This document shows positions 1 to 12,216 of a DNA stretch of 64,000 bases, piece after piece (within the stretch, counting starts at the first letter, position 1; every line of letters begins with the position of its first letter). The notes beneath the pieces are model-generated. The model did not search any database. It saw nothing but the letters and a program-made list of their open reading frames with translations, and was not told the origin of the DNA. This stretch comes from Doris montereyensis. Taxonomy: Eukaryota; Mollusca; Gastropoda; Nudibranchia; Dorididae. Where the stretch lies: assembly GCA_037039925.1 (NCBI GenBank), contig JAXRKP010001006.1, positions 1 through 64,000 of the forward strand, written 5' to 3'. The position numbers and the translations under genes are program-made.

Positions 1-120
1 AAGCAGTTAGTATTAAGTTTTCCTAATGTAAAATTTAATCTATTAATAAAATAATATATTCTAAACCAAGAGTTTTAGAAGAAAAAATAGAGATTTATAA
101 TAATGGTTATAAAACTTCTC

Positions 121-1460
121 TCTCAATATGAATTTGAGGAAGTATATGATTCTATTAAAGAAAAGTATAAAGTTTGGGCAGAAGAACATCAAGGAAAGGA
201 ATCTGGATTAATATTTAATGAAATTGAAATAGAAAATACAGAAGTAAAAGTCATAGAGTAAAGAATTTAAATGACTTTCTTATTTTGATCTCGTGTAAAA
301 TTTAATAGTCTTCTTAATATTCAAAATAATGATAACTTGTGTTTTGCTTATAGTAATTGCAGGTATATTAGATAAACAATTCAAAACATTAAAATTAGAA
401 AAATCCAAGTAAAAAGATTAAGGAAATAGTTGAAGATATGCAAAAGCTTTATTTTAAGGATGAGTAAGAACCTGATAGAGTGTCAATCTATAAACCACTT
501 TTAGAATATCTAGCATGAAAATATTGAATATCCAGTTAGTATTAGTATAGATTCAATTAAAAGATTTGAAAAACAAAATGAATCTATAAGTATTAATGTT
601 TTTGGAATTGAAGGAGAAAATTAAAAATGCTAAAGTAACCAATTTAGATACAACGTTGTAAGAGAGAACATTACGTGATATTTATCCAATGTATATAAGT
701 AAATTTAAAGATAGAGAGTATACTATAGATTTATTATATGTTACTCAAGATGAGGAGAAAGAATTAATATTCGATACCACGAAACATTGTCTAATTAGAG
801 ATTTAGATGCTTATATTAGTTGTATGGAAATAAAAGATATCATTGTAGAAATTGTATTACTGCTTCATATACAACTACTGCTTTGGAAAAACATTTGCTA
901 ATTGTATTTCAAATAAACCTATGAAAATTAATATGCCACCTGAAGGAAGTAAATGTAAATTTGAAAATCATCATTATAAATTAAAGATTACCATTTGTTG
1001 GATATGCAGACTTTGAATCAATAAATATTAAATTAAATTATATGGATAGCGATCTTCGAAAATAAATAAATTAAGAGTAAAAAGTAAATCATATAATGTT
1101 AATTCCAAGATAAGAAATATGATAATCAATAAAATCATGAAAGATGAAGATATATATCTAAAAAAGAATCTACAAGAATTTACCATGATTATATAAATAA
1201 TGTGATTACTGATAAAAACAAAACATATTTAGATGAAATTAAAGAAAAATATATTGAAAAGTATTTTTAATAAATTAATAGATGATATTTTTGATAAATG
1301 GATTGAAGATGGAAAAAATATAGAAGTATCTGATTATGAAATAAGAAAATATTATGAAAGAAAACCTATTAATAAGAAACAAATTAGTGATAATCTTATT
1401 TAATAAGATAAAAAGAGAACTAATTAAATTATCTTTAAGACACTTCTGATTAACATGACT
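121..1460 (+). pseudogene. Protein-primed DNA polymerase B, N-terminal part (Polinton)
   Basis: Broken reading frames give the N-terminal region seen in Polinton PolB proteins. Around 520-640 is a segment like IEYPVSISIDSIKRFEKQN. From 690 comes YPMYISK, then HCLIRDL near 787-808. The ExoI 3'-5' exonuclease motif PFVGYADFES lies at 991-1020 and supplies the Asp/Glu metal ligands. Stops and frame changes occur throughout. The gene is interrupted just after 1460 and resumes near 6600 with the region before ExoII. In the family this enzyme replicates the element from a terminal-protein primer. This copy cannot be functional. Confidence 0.75.
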
Positions 1461-1464
1461 AATA

Positions 1465-2433
1465 CAGTGGAACACATGTGAAACTGAAAACGAGCAACTT
1501 AAACCAAAAAGATCGATAAATCAAAAGGATTTGGAACTCGATTCTTTTCTAATCTTTTTGTCTTTGTTAAATAATTGAAGCGATAAACCGAAATGGCCCT
1601 ACCGCTAAACCGAAATAAAAATTCACTGAGTTGGGTGTCCAAAAAGTCAACCCACATCTTTGCCGTGGTAGTTAAAGACATCCAAGAAGGCTACAATTAC
1701 TAGGCTATACACTATACATGTGTACAATCACACGCAAGAGAGAGAAGTGGGGGGGGAGATGGTGGCGTGAGGCCACGGTCAATGGCTGCTGCACAGTGCG
1801 AGAGACAAATTATCCGCGTGGCACCGATCAGTGACTCATAGATTCTGGTTCACTGCACTGTCACTGATTATGTGCCACATGCGACGGCATCTCCCATCAC
1901 GAATGTGTAAGCGGTGTGTATGCGAGTGTACACCGTGCATGTTGACGATTACAATTTCTTCCTTTCCACAATCGACCTTCAGCCACGCGGATGCTTCTGC
2001 TTTGCTCTTTCGGTAAGCACTACAACCTGTGACTATAAATTCCATCCATAATTACGAAAATCATGTCGAAAAGAAAGCACAATGATATACCCTGCAATTT
2101 GGCAACAGTTGATTAAAGAGAACACGGGGGAACAGAGTAAAAGTGAGATATGCCGGAAACTTGGAATTCGAATTCTGTTTGTTTTTCTGAAATAAAATTG
2201 AAAAAAACAAAAAAACAACTAAACATAAATGAAGACAAGCGTGCATCATCATAGGGTCCACGGCAGGCCACGCCGTGCATGACGTCAAGGAGACAACTCT
2301 AGAAATGTTTTATACATTATTACTCCCTTTGTCGAACATCATTTCCGAGGGACTAGCTTAAACCGTAAGACCTCTAAACCGAAATACATTGACCGGTCCC
2401 TTGGCCATTTTCGGGTTTAAACGTGTTCCACTG
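1465..2433. mobile_element. pogo-like (Tc1/mariner superfamily) non-autonomous element, 969 bp
   Basis: The left end starts CAGTGGAACAC at 1465 and the right end finishes GTGTTCCACTG at 2433. These are perfect inverted copies for 11 bp, followed by looser inverted similarity (AAAC, CCGAAAA). TA dinucleotides at 1463-1464 and 2434-2435 form the expected target duplication. Copies of the word CTAAACCGAAAT occur near both ends (about 1605-1620 and 2375-2388). No transposase ORF is visible inside, so this is MITE-like. A CAGT start with TA duplication is typical of the pogo/Tigger group. Confidence 0.75.
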
Positions 2434-2435
2434 TA

Positions 2436-4289
2436 TTATATAATATTCTTAATGTTGCTGTTATTATTGTTGTTATTGCTACTAATCATTATTCTACTGT
2501 CCATTTCATCAAATTGCTGTGATCTATACTGTATACACATAATGTGAGTATATTGTACTACTTTTTTATAGTTACTTACTTTTTCAATATTTTTTAATTT
2601 GTGTTTGTACATAGATCTACTTAATATTTCCTCAGCGCCCCTAGGTAGACCCACACCTGCGTCGGGCCCGGCCGATGGTCAGACCGGACATATTTCCGTG
2701 GGAAAAATGCAACCCGGCTCATTAGTAGTGTCAGGTAACAAAAAACGACGCATTCCGCCCACACCGGAAACCCGACGTCCCGGAGTCAGACTTTTTAGGA
2801 ATGAATGTTCATTCCACTGCCGTCTGTCATGAAGGGGAGACAATTTTATAGGTTTTTTCCTATACAAATTACTTTCCTTTTCCCGCCACGTCTATTAATA
2901 GCATTTTTGCAAATCTCTGCGGTGGACTGAGGATGCATTTCTGAACTTGTCTGTTGACAATGGATGACGAAGCATTGATTTGCGTATACCATCGATCGTC
3001 TATTAACAACAAGAAATACCCGCCATCACAACAGAGACCACATTCAGCAGTGGGAAGCTGTTGCTCAAGATATGAAATGTGAAGACTGGGGTAGATGTAG
3101 GCCTAAATTCAGCAACACTGTTAATTTTTACCCTTTTTAATCTCACTGTCGTTGGCGCTGTTGATGTTGTTGTTGTTGATTTGTTGTGGTTGTTGCCGCT
3201 GCTGCTGTTGCTGCTGATGATAGGATGATGATGAATTGCTAAGATTGTGGTGGAGCTACATGTCGTATGATGATTATGAATATGATAATGTACCAATAAG
3301 AGACAATAGATCAAGTGATTTTTGACGTGTAAGTGTACATGTACTTTATTTTTAAAAAGTATTTATGTTACAGTTACATGTCTTCTTTTTTACACTTCAC
3401 CCACCTCTTTCGTCTTCAATGTCTTATTTCTTCTCCGTCCTTCCGATCTTTCTTTTCCTTTCTTCATCCTTTCCATCTTTCATAATCCTTATTCTGTGGT
3501 GGCCACAAGAGTTGAATCGGTGTCATCATCATCAACTGTGCCCATTTCTTTTATTCTATCCGGTTCCCCTGTTCTGAATATAGTTGTTGCTTTCACAATG
3601 TCAGTAGCAAAATCCACCTGGACTTCAATTGGTTTTCTTAAAATCCTCCACATGCTGGACTAGACATCAAAAGCACACTTGATTTGCTTTCTTGCCCTAG
3701 AAAGCCAGTAGTTGAAAATGATTCGGGTAGATATCTAGCAATTCATGAATGAACTTGGTTTCATGCGGAAATATTTTATGAATTGTTCACTGTCTTGGAT
3801 GAGTTGTGGATATAAGTGGTGAAACTCACCAAGAGATGTCCGCTTTGTTGTATGAGATGGACCCAAAATCGTCTTGATGAGCTATTGTGCCTTCGTATCC
3901 TTCTTCTTAGCCACAGTAACAACAACAATTTTCTTCCTGCAGACGCCATTTTCTACAAAATGCCTGTTGTCTGACGTCCAGATTCGCTGGCGGTATGGGT
4001 GGTACAGCCGGCAAAAACTTCGGGTCTGGGTTTGTGCTTTATAAATGTTTTATTACATTACATCACATGACATAGTGAACAAATGTCGGAGTAGGTTGTC
4101 TGTTGAATGTCTATTCATAATATAAGATTATATCATGTCATCAGGGATATAAATAGCCTATGCCGAGGCTTAGCTAGTAACAGTTTCATAGGGCCTATTG
4201 GTAAACTCTTGATTCATCATTCAAAATTTCAAACATTTCTTTGAAGTTTGCTGTGAAGAATGACAAGTATCATTAACTTTCTTGAGTAG
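2436..4289. other. Unassigned insert sequence, no supported gene
   Basis: The stretch holds a short AT-rich lead, a GC-rich patch at 2630-2840 whose open frame resembles nothing I recognise, and a triplet-rich segment at 3150-3230 (GTT/GCT/GAT runs). The rest has no coding signal. It lies between the pogo-like element and the P-element-like relic, inside the interrupted Polinton, so it is probably further inserted DNA. Confidence 0.4.
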
Positions 4290-6400
4290 TTATTTAACAG
4301 AATGTTAACAAAACTAACCAGGCATGATTTGAACATTTTTGATTTGAACATTGACATTTAGAACAGGTAGAGAAAATTTCATTTAGATTTTCCTCTGCCC
4401 AATACATTTCATTTAGTCTGATCAATGTCTGAGTTTGATTTGACAGGGACAAAAACTTTTCTCCATAAAGCCAATAGCTACATTCATGATTGAAACAGCA
4501 ATCTGAAATATATATTATGCGTAAAGAATGGAGATGGGTAGATGAGATCACCACGATTGATATTTTCAAAATAATCCAAAAATTCTTTTACAATAGAAAT
4601 TTCAAGGGGCTTATGTTTGTCACCAATCAGTTCACAATATTTAGAATTAGAACAGTTTGCTTGTGACATTTTCTTCTTGGCTACATAACCAGCAACATAT
4701 ATTACAACACTCAATGAGTCATCCTTCACCTCAATTCTTTCAAAAGGAAAATCATTTGTAAATATTTTATCCTTTTCAAGCAAAGTCTCTGAACTAAATT
4801 TTTGGAGAAAGTCTTTGGATAGTAAGAGGAATAGTTCCTTTTGAAAGTGAGTGAATTTTTAACAGTTCTTTAACAGTAAGCTTTTTTTTCATTCTGAACA
4901 ACTTCTTCCTTCAACTGAAATCAAAGTATTTCCCCCAGACTGTTGTCGATACTGACCGAATCGACCTTCCAAATTGTCAGTTTGAAATTTACCAGACAAA
5001 AACAAACTTAAAATTCAATGACTGCAAAAGATATGGTATGAGAAGGACAAAACAATCCAAAATGTGGGTCAAAGCTAAAAATGTGTCTTGAGACAAAAAG
5101 CCCTCTTTAGAAGTTTTATTTTTCTCTTGCCACAATCTAACTTAATCTAAGCCATGCAGACATTTCAGACAGCCAAGAGAGTCTTGAATCATCACATGAA
5201 AACAATGGGGTTGCAGAAGGTTTTCTTTTGTTTCTTCCATAGTAGGGGTAATGAACATTAACTATTTCCCACCAATGGCTGACAATTTCTAAAAAATGGA
5301 CAGTGCCTTCCCAAGAAATAAATTCAGTGTGGTTTAGAAGGCCAACAGTTTTCAAAGCTGCAATGTTGGTGTCATGAAAAAACTTTTAAAGCTAAACTGA
5401 CTTTCTGTCGGTCTAAGGAATTGGGAAAAAGAGCTTTCCATGACAAAACAAGTGCTTCCTTGAGAAGATTGCCTTTCTCAAGCCTATACAAAGCTTTCAA
5501 ATTAGAAAATGAAGCACGAAAATGTGACATCTTCATTCACCCACTTAGGATAAGATAAAGTCTGTGAAGAATTTTTTACATTCAACCAGTTGTTTCTAAT
5601 AGACAATAAAAAGGTGAACTGAGTCAAAAAGAAGAAAGATTTTATAATTCTGATTCACAGGATTATTAATAAACAACTTTGAATCTGTGCCTTCTGTTAG
5701 AAGGAAAACATTTTCCTATTAATTCTATTGTTGTCTGAAATTATACTAACTTTGTTAAAGCCAGCTTCACAGACATTTTCTACAACACTTTAGTAATTTC
5801 TAAAAGATATGCAGATGTCATCTTATTGACAGGAAACATTCCAACAACTTTTTTTATCTGACATCAAAGATGAAATCATGAAACACTGAACAGAATTAGC
5901 CAAACTATCCGAATCATTGGATGCCTGTCCAATGAGATGTCCACCTCTGTATGATAATTTTGCCTTTTACATGAATTTCATCAATTAAAAGATTGACAGC
6001 AAAATCTTTATCATCCAAATATTTCATTTCATTTAACAAAAATGTTTTGCCTAGTATCCATCTTTTATAGTAATAGAACTTGTGCTACTAGGCAAAATCA
6101 AAAATGTGTGCCTTAATTTTTTATATGCTGATAAGGAATTGAAAAAAATACAAAAGGAAGCAATAATACAATTTGTTGAAAATCTGCGCTTACAAGGAGT
6201 GGTACAGGTCAATTTCAACTGTTCAATCAAAAATCAAACATAACAACTTCATTGCTTTCTTCATCCACATTTTTCCTCACCAATTCCAGAAAATATATGG
6301 CTTTATTAAACAGAGACTCGTCATCTGGTAATATTTGTCCAGAAACATAGCGGCTTAGAATGTTTTTTGTAGCTGGTTCCATCTAGTCAGTTTTTTTTCT
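4290..6400 (-). pseudogene. P-element / THAP9-like transposase relic
   Basis: Minus-strand fragments line up in the order expected of P-element-type transposases. LLIDEIHVKGK (about 5958-5993) has the first catalytic Asp in a LxxDE context. Next come an ANSVQCFMISSLMSDKK-like segment, LLFDSVHL and IRNNWL (about 5590-5640; families have a DPxHLLKxxRNNW motif), and a TSWEGTVHF...W block at 5137-5355. The C-terminal VIYVAGYVAKK (near 4680) with cysteines and NRGDLIYPS (near 4540) follow. Several frameshifts and stops separate the pieces. No THAP DNA-binding domain is visible upstream. It sits inside the Polinton polymerase gene on the opposite strand. I recognise the family from motifs only. Confidence 0.62.
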
Positions 6401-6599
6401 TAGGTAAAATCCAATTAAGTTGTCCTTCACATAGTTTTACATGTTTTAACCACACATCCGTGAAAAAAAGTCGCAATTTATTTTTACACTGAAACAAATT
6501 TCAGGTCCACTAAGTTCATTTAAATCCACAACATACAAAATTACACAGTTGTCTTCCACAACACAGTTTATTTTTCTGTTGCACTTCCAGCTTTGAATA

Positions 6600-9147
6600 T
6601 TGGTCTGTAAATTGTCTTTTTAAAGAAAACACAATAAATTTACAACAACAAGAAGTAGTTTCATATAATTTACAATTAGTTTCACAGTATTCTGATATCA
6701 TACCAAATAAAAACATTAATTATGAACCTAGTGAAACTGCTAAAGAAGATTTTATAGAAACTTGTTTATACTATAATGATAAAATTAAATGGGGTTATTA
6801 TCATATAAAAAGCAATTAGAAAAAGAAGAAAAAGTAATCGAACATAATCATTTATCTGGGGAATTTAGAGGCATTGGATGTTGCTCTTGTAATGCAAAAG
6901 AAGCAAGAGATGGAAAACAATTTCCAATATTTTTTTCATAATGGAAGTGGACATGATTTCCATTTTCTAACAGAAGAATTATTAAAACATGAAACAGAAT
7001 ATACGAAAGTAGTGTCTTAGCAAAAGATTCTGAAACTTATATTTCAATAACATTTGGAGACAGATATTTTAAATTAGTATAATTTAAAGATAGTTGTAGA
7101 TTTTTACTTAGTAGTATGAAGCTTGTAAAATAATTAAACAAGAGCTTTAAAATATACTGAAAAACTTTATAATAAAGAAAAGAATCCTTTTAATAAAAGA
7201 GATGAGAATACTTAGAAGAAAAAGAGGTAAATTATTAGATGATTTAAGAGAAGTGAATTATGATGTGGATCATAAATATATTGATTCATTATACATGTAT
7301 ATATAAAACATTTCTCTGATCAATTATTTGAAGATTTAAAATATCATGATTATAATAAAACTGAAGCTAAATGGGAAAGAAGTTTTAAAGGAATATTTCC
7401 ATATGATTACTTTGATTCATTAAAAAAATTAAATTAAAAATATTTACCTTCTAAAAAAGATTTCTTTTCTGTATTATATCAAAAAGATATTTCAGATCTT
7501 GAGTATAAACATGGAGAAAAGATATTCAATAGATATTGTAAAACATTTGGAGGACTATTTAATGTTATATCAGAAACTAGATGTTCTAATATTAGCAAAT
7601 GTATTTGAAAACTTTAGAAATATTTGTTTAAAACATTATGAAATAGATCCAGCATATTGTTATTCAGCACCAGGTTTATCATGGAATGCAGGATTAAAAT
7701 ATACTGGAATTGAATTAGATTTATTACATGATGAAGACATGAAGTTAATGTTTGAAAAAGGTATAAGAGGAGGATTTTCTGGAGTAGTAGGAAAACGTTT
7801 TGTTAAAGCAAATAAATACACTGATCATAAACATCAAGGTGAATCTAATTATTTATGGTCTACAGATCAGATGCAAATAATTTATATGGATGTGGTATGT
7901 CTGAAAAACTTCCTTGTAAAGACTTTCAATGGGTTCCTGATATAGAAGAAAATCAAGAGATTCAATATTATTTAGATCAATGTAATGAAGATATTGGAAG
8001 AATGATTTTCAAAGTTGACTTGGAATATGATTCACTAACAAAATTTAAATTAAGAAAATTTCCACCTATGCCTTTGTCAAGGAAACGTAATGAAAATGAA
8101 ATATCAGATTATTCAAAAGAGTTCTTAAAACAACATAATGATAAGTTAGGGAGGTTGAAAAGTTAATATTAGATCTTAATAATAAAAAAGAATATATTGT
8201 ACATCATGATATTTTAAAATATTATATCTCTCTCGGGATAAAAGTAACAAGAATTCATAGTATAATATCATTTAATCATAAAACTTGGTTAAAAGATTAT
8301 ATTGATTTTAATACTCAAATGAGAGCAAAAGCAACAAATGATTTTTAAAAAGAGTTTTGGAAATTAATGAATAATTCATTCTATGGTAAAACAATGGAGA
8401 ATATTTTGAATAGATGTATGGTAGAATTAATTAATAAACCAGAAGATCTTAAAAGACTAGCATCAAAAGATAACTTTAAAGATGTATAGATTTCAATGAC
8501 GATTTTAAAGCAGTATTATTAAATTATAAATCCATGTACTTTAATAAACCTATTCATTTAGGAATGTGTGTTTTAGATTATTCAAAATTAGTAATGTATA
8601 AATTTTATTATGATGTAATTGAAAAGTATTTTCCTGATAATGAAATTTTATACAGTGATACTGATAGTATGGTATTAAATATTTTTACAGAAGATTTATA
8701 TGAAGATTTTGAAAAAATAAAATATCATTTAGATACTTCTAACTATGCTAAAGAACATCCATTATATTCAAATGATAATAAAAAAGTAATATGAAAGTTT
8801 AAAGATGAATTAGGAGGTAATATAATGTCTAAATTTATTGGAATAAGAAGTAAAATGTATGGTTATGAATATTTAGAAAATGAATCTGAGATTACATTTA
8901 AGTGTTTAGCAAAAGGAGTTAATAAAACAACGAAAAAAGAATTAACTTCTCAATCATATGAAACTTGTTTAAAAGATGAAAAAAAGTAATTAATAAAACG
9001 ATGTTTGATATAGTTAATAAAAAACATAAAATATATTTAAATGAAATGATCAAAGTTGGATTATCTCCATTTGATGATAAAAGATATATTTGTGAAGATG
9101 GAATAACAACACTTCCATATGGAATGGATGATTTATATTTCTATTGA
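6600..9147 (+). pseudogene. Protein-primed DNA polymerase B, exonuclease II to polymerase domain
   Basis: This continues the gene broken at 1460. Near 6840-6880 is an EHNHLSGEFRGIGC segment (the DHxHxTGxYRGAAH block of the family), then ExoII FHNGSGHDFHFL at 6934-6969. The palm begins with YQKLDVLILANVFENFR and SAPGLSWNAGLKYTG (7550-7720) and GIRGGFSG (about 7765). Motif A is DANNLYG (about 7867-7890), motif B MNNSFYGKTMEN (8368-8403) and motif C YSDTDSM (8651-8671). Frameshifts lie near 7500, 7870 and 8160, with stops near 8345, 8490 and 8792. The TGA at 9145-9147 overlaps the convergent capsid gene's stop by a few bases. Confidence 0.88.
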
Positions 9148-10451
9148 ATAACAGTCAGTTTACTTCCATCTGAACTAAATGTTATAATTTTATCTGTTAT
9201 GATAATAGCATTAGCTTCAAAATTTACTGGTGTTTCATTAAATGTCATTTTAAGTGTAATATCAGTAACTCCTCCTTTAATTTCATCACTTTGATTACTA
9301 ACATCAACAACATAGATTGGATAGATATTTTTATAATCGAATGGAGTCATATTAACACTATCGTTATTTCCAAAACATTTTTTATTAAGACTAATAGCTT
9401 CTTTAAACATTCTACAAAAGCAATTCTTATCAAAGTCTAAATCATAATCAATTGCTGGATATCTTCTCAAATCTAAATTAACATAAATGTTTCTTAGGTT
9501 AGCATGATTAAATTTAGCATTATTGAATTCATCTATTTTATCGTTTTTAACTTCTTGAAATGCTAAAATAATAAATCTTGGTTTATCTGGTAATGTAGAA
9601 GTTGATAATCTCCAACTCCAATTATGTCCTGGTGGTACTGTTTGTTTTTCAGATGAAAATCGTTTATAATTAATTTGATAGTTTATTTTATTTTTTACAT
9701 CACTTAATAATTTAGTTTCTGTTGTTAAGTTAGGTTTAACATGAGAATATACCATGAAAACTTATCGAGTTTAATTATGCCACCCTCGGTTAAATCATCA
9801 CCAACGATAGAAGATTTTCCAGATGAGTCGGTTCCTTCTTTTTGTGCTTTTCTAATAATTGCTTGCTAATCATTTGATTTTCTATTTAAAACTAATTCAT
9901 GCATAAAACTAAAACCATATAGATCTCTAATACTTTATAACTTTTACAAAATCCAAAATATGTTTTAATGGAATAGCAAAACTAAAAGATCCATTAGGTG
10001 TTGAGTTTTGAATAATGTGTTTTTGAAGAACATGAAACGAATCTTTTGTTTTGAAACCTGTGGATCCATCACGATACCATAACTGGTTTTAATCCTTCAG
10101 TTTTTTTCAACTTCCAGTTGTTGTTTCACCAGGATTAATAATATTTTCAATTGGACTACCACTTAGACTATATTTTATTGATGAAAATAAATACATCAAT
10201 CCATTGTTTATCATAGTTTTTATCTATTTCCTTAAAAGTAGATTCAACGCCCTCCTTTTTACAACTAGTTGACCACTAAACTCTAAATAACTTTCTGAAA
10301 TATCTCAATATAAATCTTGATGATTAACTTTAAATTTATATTCTGTATTGTATCTATTCAAGTCTATTCGCTCAGGTTGGTATTCATGATATTCATATTC
10401 TTTTATTGACTTATCAACAATAAATTCCTCTGTCAGATTTAGTTTATCCAT
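9141..10451 (-). pseudogene. Major capsid-like protein (double jelly-roll type)
   Basis: The ATG at 10451-10449 opens MDKLNLTEEFIVDKSIKEYE, followed by RYNTEYKFKVNHQDLY and SYLEFSGQLV, which match the N-terminal strand pattern of Polinton/adintovirus capsid proteins. The middle (about 9760-10330) is broken by stops and frame changes. The last 204 codons (9141-9755) are open and contain LPDKPRFIILAFQ, LDLRRYPAIDYDLDF and NIYPIYVVDVS, patterns I associate with the second jelly roll. The total is about 437 codons, a fair size for the family. It is convergent with PolB and follows the minor-capsid candidate directly. Assignment rests on motif memory and gene position; structure prediction would settle it. 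Confidence 0.62.
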
Positions 10452-10452
10452 T

Positions 10453-11287
10453 TTATAAGTAAAGAATTTCATCATCAGAAATATCTTCTCTTGAAAAAGC
10501 TATTCTATTGATAATATAAGCATCTTTATAAATCTTTATCTTATCTAGATTTATATCTGGGGCTAATTTAATGTTTACATTATCTGGATATGATTTTATT
10601 TTGAATTTAGTTTTGTCCTTCCTTATAATTATAAAAAAATCTGTGGGTTTGTCTAAATTTTCAATTGTAACATTTAAACCCTCAATCATAGTTTTTTCAT
10701 CACTCGTGTTACCTAATAAAAAAAACCTTTAATAAGAAATACAGAGTTGTTTAATAAATTTTGATCGTTTTCAAATTTAGGTTTAAATTCTAAAGCAGTA
10801 CGATTATTTTGCTTTTTATTTGCTCCAATATAATATTATCCATGGTGTTTTACAAGTATTGCAGTTCCTTTATATGTATTTTTTTTTATTGGTACTAAGT
10901 TTCCAAATGTTATACCAGAATTATAAATTCTATGTATTTCAACTGAATTACCATCACAACTAACGGTGTTATTTTTAACTTCGATATTTATATCCCAATT
11001 TGGTTTTTTAATTAATTTCCATTTATTGTTTACAAACATAATATAGTATGGAATTTTTGGTTTAATTTTTCTCTATCAAATAGATTTAGATCTTTTGGAA
11101 TTTCAACTAATTTTCTTCTATAAATACCATCAGTCTGCAGTTGTAATCCATAGATAGAATTTCTTTTACCATCTCTATTAAAACCTTCTACATTTTCTAA
11201 ATCGTCTAGATTTATTTCACTCTCATGAAAGGGATGAACAACTTGACTATCATCATTCGTATACCCAAATTTGTTTACGCTTTCCAT
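10453..11287 (-). pseudogene. Candidate minor capsid (penton) protein, fragmented
   Basis: Three open pieces follow one another on the minus strand. The first is an 85-codon piece from the ATG at 11287, with YGLQLQTDGIYRRKLVEIP. The second (10836-11039) overlaps it and holds NKWKLIKKPNWDI. The third is a 78-codon piece (10453-10689) ending ISDDEILYL. Linking sequence (10690-10835) is also partly coding-like. Their length, order and position between protease and major capsid suggest one broken gene of about 280 codons, matching the penton slot of Polintons. No diagnostic motif is visible, so the function is inferred from synteny. Confidence 0.4.
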
Positions 11288-11289
11288 TT

Positions 11290-11701
11290 TCAAGACAATA
11301 AATTTAGTATAATATTATCAAACTTATTTCCATCATTTAGTTTTTACAAAATGTATAAACATAGATGACCACAAATAACACCCGATTTTTGTATTTGATA
11401 AATATCGTATTCTAACGGTTCTTTCAAATAATTTATTATTTCAACAGGTGGAGGTAATCCATATGAATCAAAATACATATCTTTAAAATAACACACCCAA
11501 TGTGTTCCATTCGAATCTTCAGAATCGGCTAAGTTAATAATTCCACATTCATTCTTTCTTGGTTTATTTGGTAACTCATCTCTGAAGAAAACACCTCTAG
11601 TCTAAAGTTTTTAATTTTTAATTTTTTAACAGCTTCGATTAAGTCATAATTTGATGAACATTAGGTAAAATAATATTTTCTACTGATATTTTATCATTCA
11701 T
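11290..11701 (-). pseudogene. Adenain-like cysteine protease
   Basis: The minus-strand frame begins MNDKISVENIILPNVHQI (ATG 11701-11699). After a frameshift it contains FRDELPNKPRKNECGIINL, then GTHWVCYF with the catalytic His, YFDSYGLPPP with the Asp, and QKSGVICGHLC with the oxyanion Gln and nucleophile Cys (near 11356-11380). This is the complete adenovirus/Polinton maturation-protease signature. A stop follows the CLYIL segment. The final TGA (11290-11292) sits three bases before the ATG of the next gene downstream. In the family the protease processes capsid precursors. Confidence 0.85.
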
Positions 11702-11717
11702 TTATTTACTCTTAAAA

Positions 11718-12216
11718 ATGGAAAACATCTATTGTTTAAGATGTAAAAAAAAAACTGATACAAAAAATATATAAAGAGAAAATAACAGAAAATAACAGAT
11801 TAATGATACAAGGATTATGTGTTATTTGTAATACTAAGATATCTAAATTTATTTCCATGCAGAAAGGAAAAGGAATAATTAACGATGCAATTAATAATTT
11901 ACCATTTGAAATGCATTATCCTTCATATTCTTTTTTTGGACCCGGAACTAATTTGAAAAAACGTTTAAATCCAGACAACACACCTAAAGAAAAATACAAA
12001 CCTATAAACAAAATTGATGAGACAGCCATGAAACATGATATATGTTACGACAAAAATATAAAGATACAAAAACAAGAAATAAAATTTGTGATGAAGATAT
12101 GTTAAAAAGTTTAAAAACAATAAAAACAAACTCAATTAAAGATTGGATTGCGAAATCGGTTGCGGCGTAATCTCATTGGTGCTGGTTTAACTCTGGGACT
12201 TGGCCAATTAAAATGA
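11718..12216 (+). pseudogene. Zinc-ribbon (DUF5679-like) plus phospholipase A2-like protein
   Basis: The start at 11718 gives MENIYCLRCKKKTDTKN. A second CxxC (GLCVICNTK, about 11815-11840) completes a four-Cys zinc ribbon. The following GPGTNLKKRL (about 11938-11967) and DETAMKHDICYDKN (about 12016-12058) carry the glycine-rich calcium loop and the HDxxYD catalytic signature of parvovirus-type secreted PLA2 domains. The C-terminal part ends with a glycine-rich NLIGAGLTLGLGQLK-like segment. Breaks are a TAA near 11772, a 10-bp tandem duplication of AGAAAATAAC (about 11776-11798) that shifts the frame, and frame changes near 12055 and 12165. The terminal TGA overlaps the integrase ATG (ATGA). 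The role is inferred to be membrane breach during virion entry. Confidence 0.8.

Noticed and set aside
1831..2288. Overlapping 60-75-codon ORFs on both strands
   Set aside because: Lie inside the pogo-like non-autonomous element; mutually overlapping and without motif.
2599..2867. GC-rich opposing ORFs, 77 and 62 codons
   Set aside because: Open on both strands because of GC content; no recognisable family and no splice or start context.
3003..3314. 103-codon Ser/His/Asn-rich ORF
   Set aside because: Produced by GTT/GCT/GAT triplet runs; no conserved motif.
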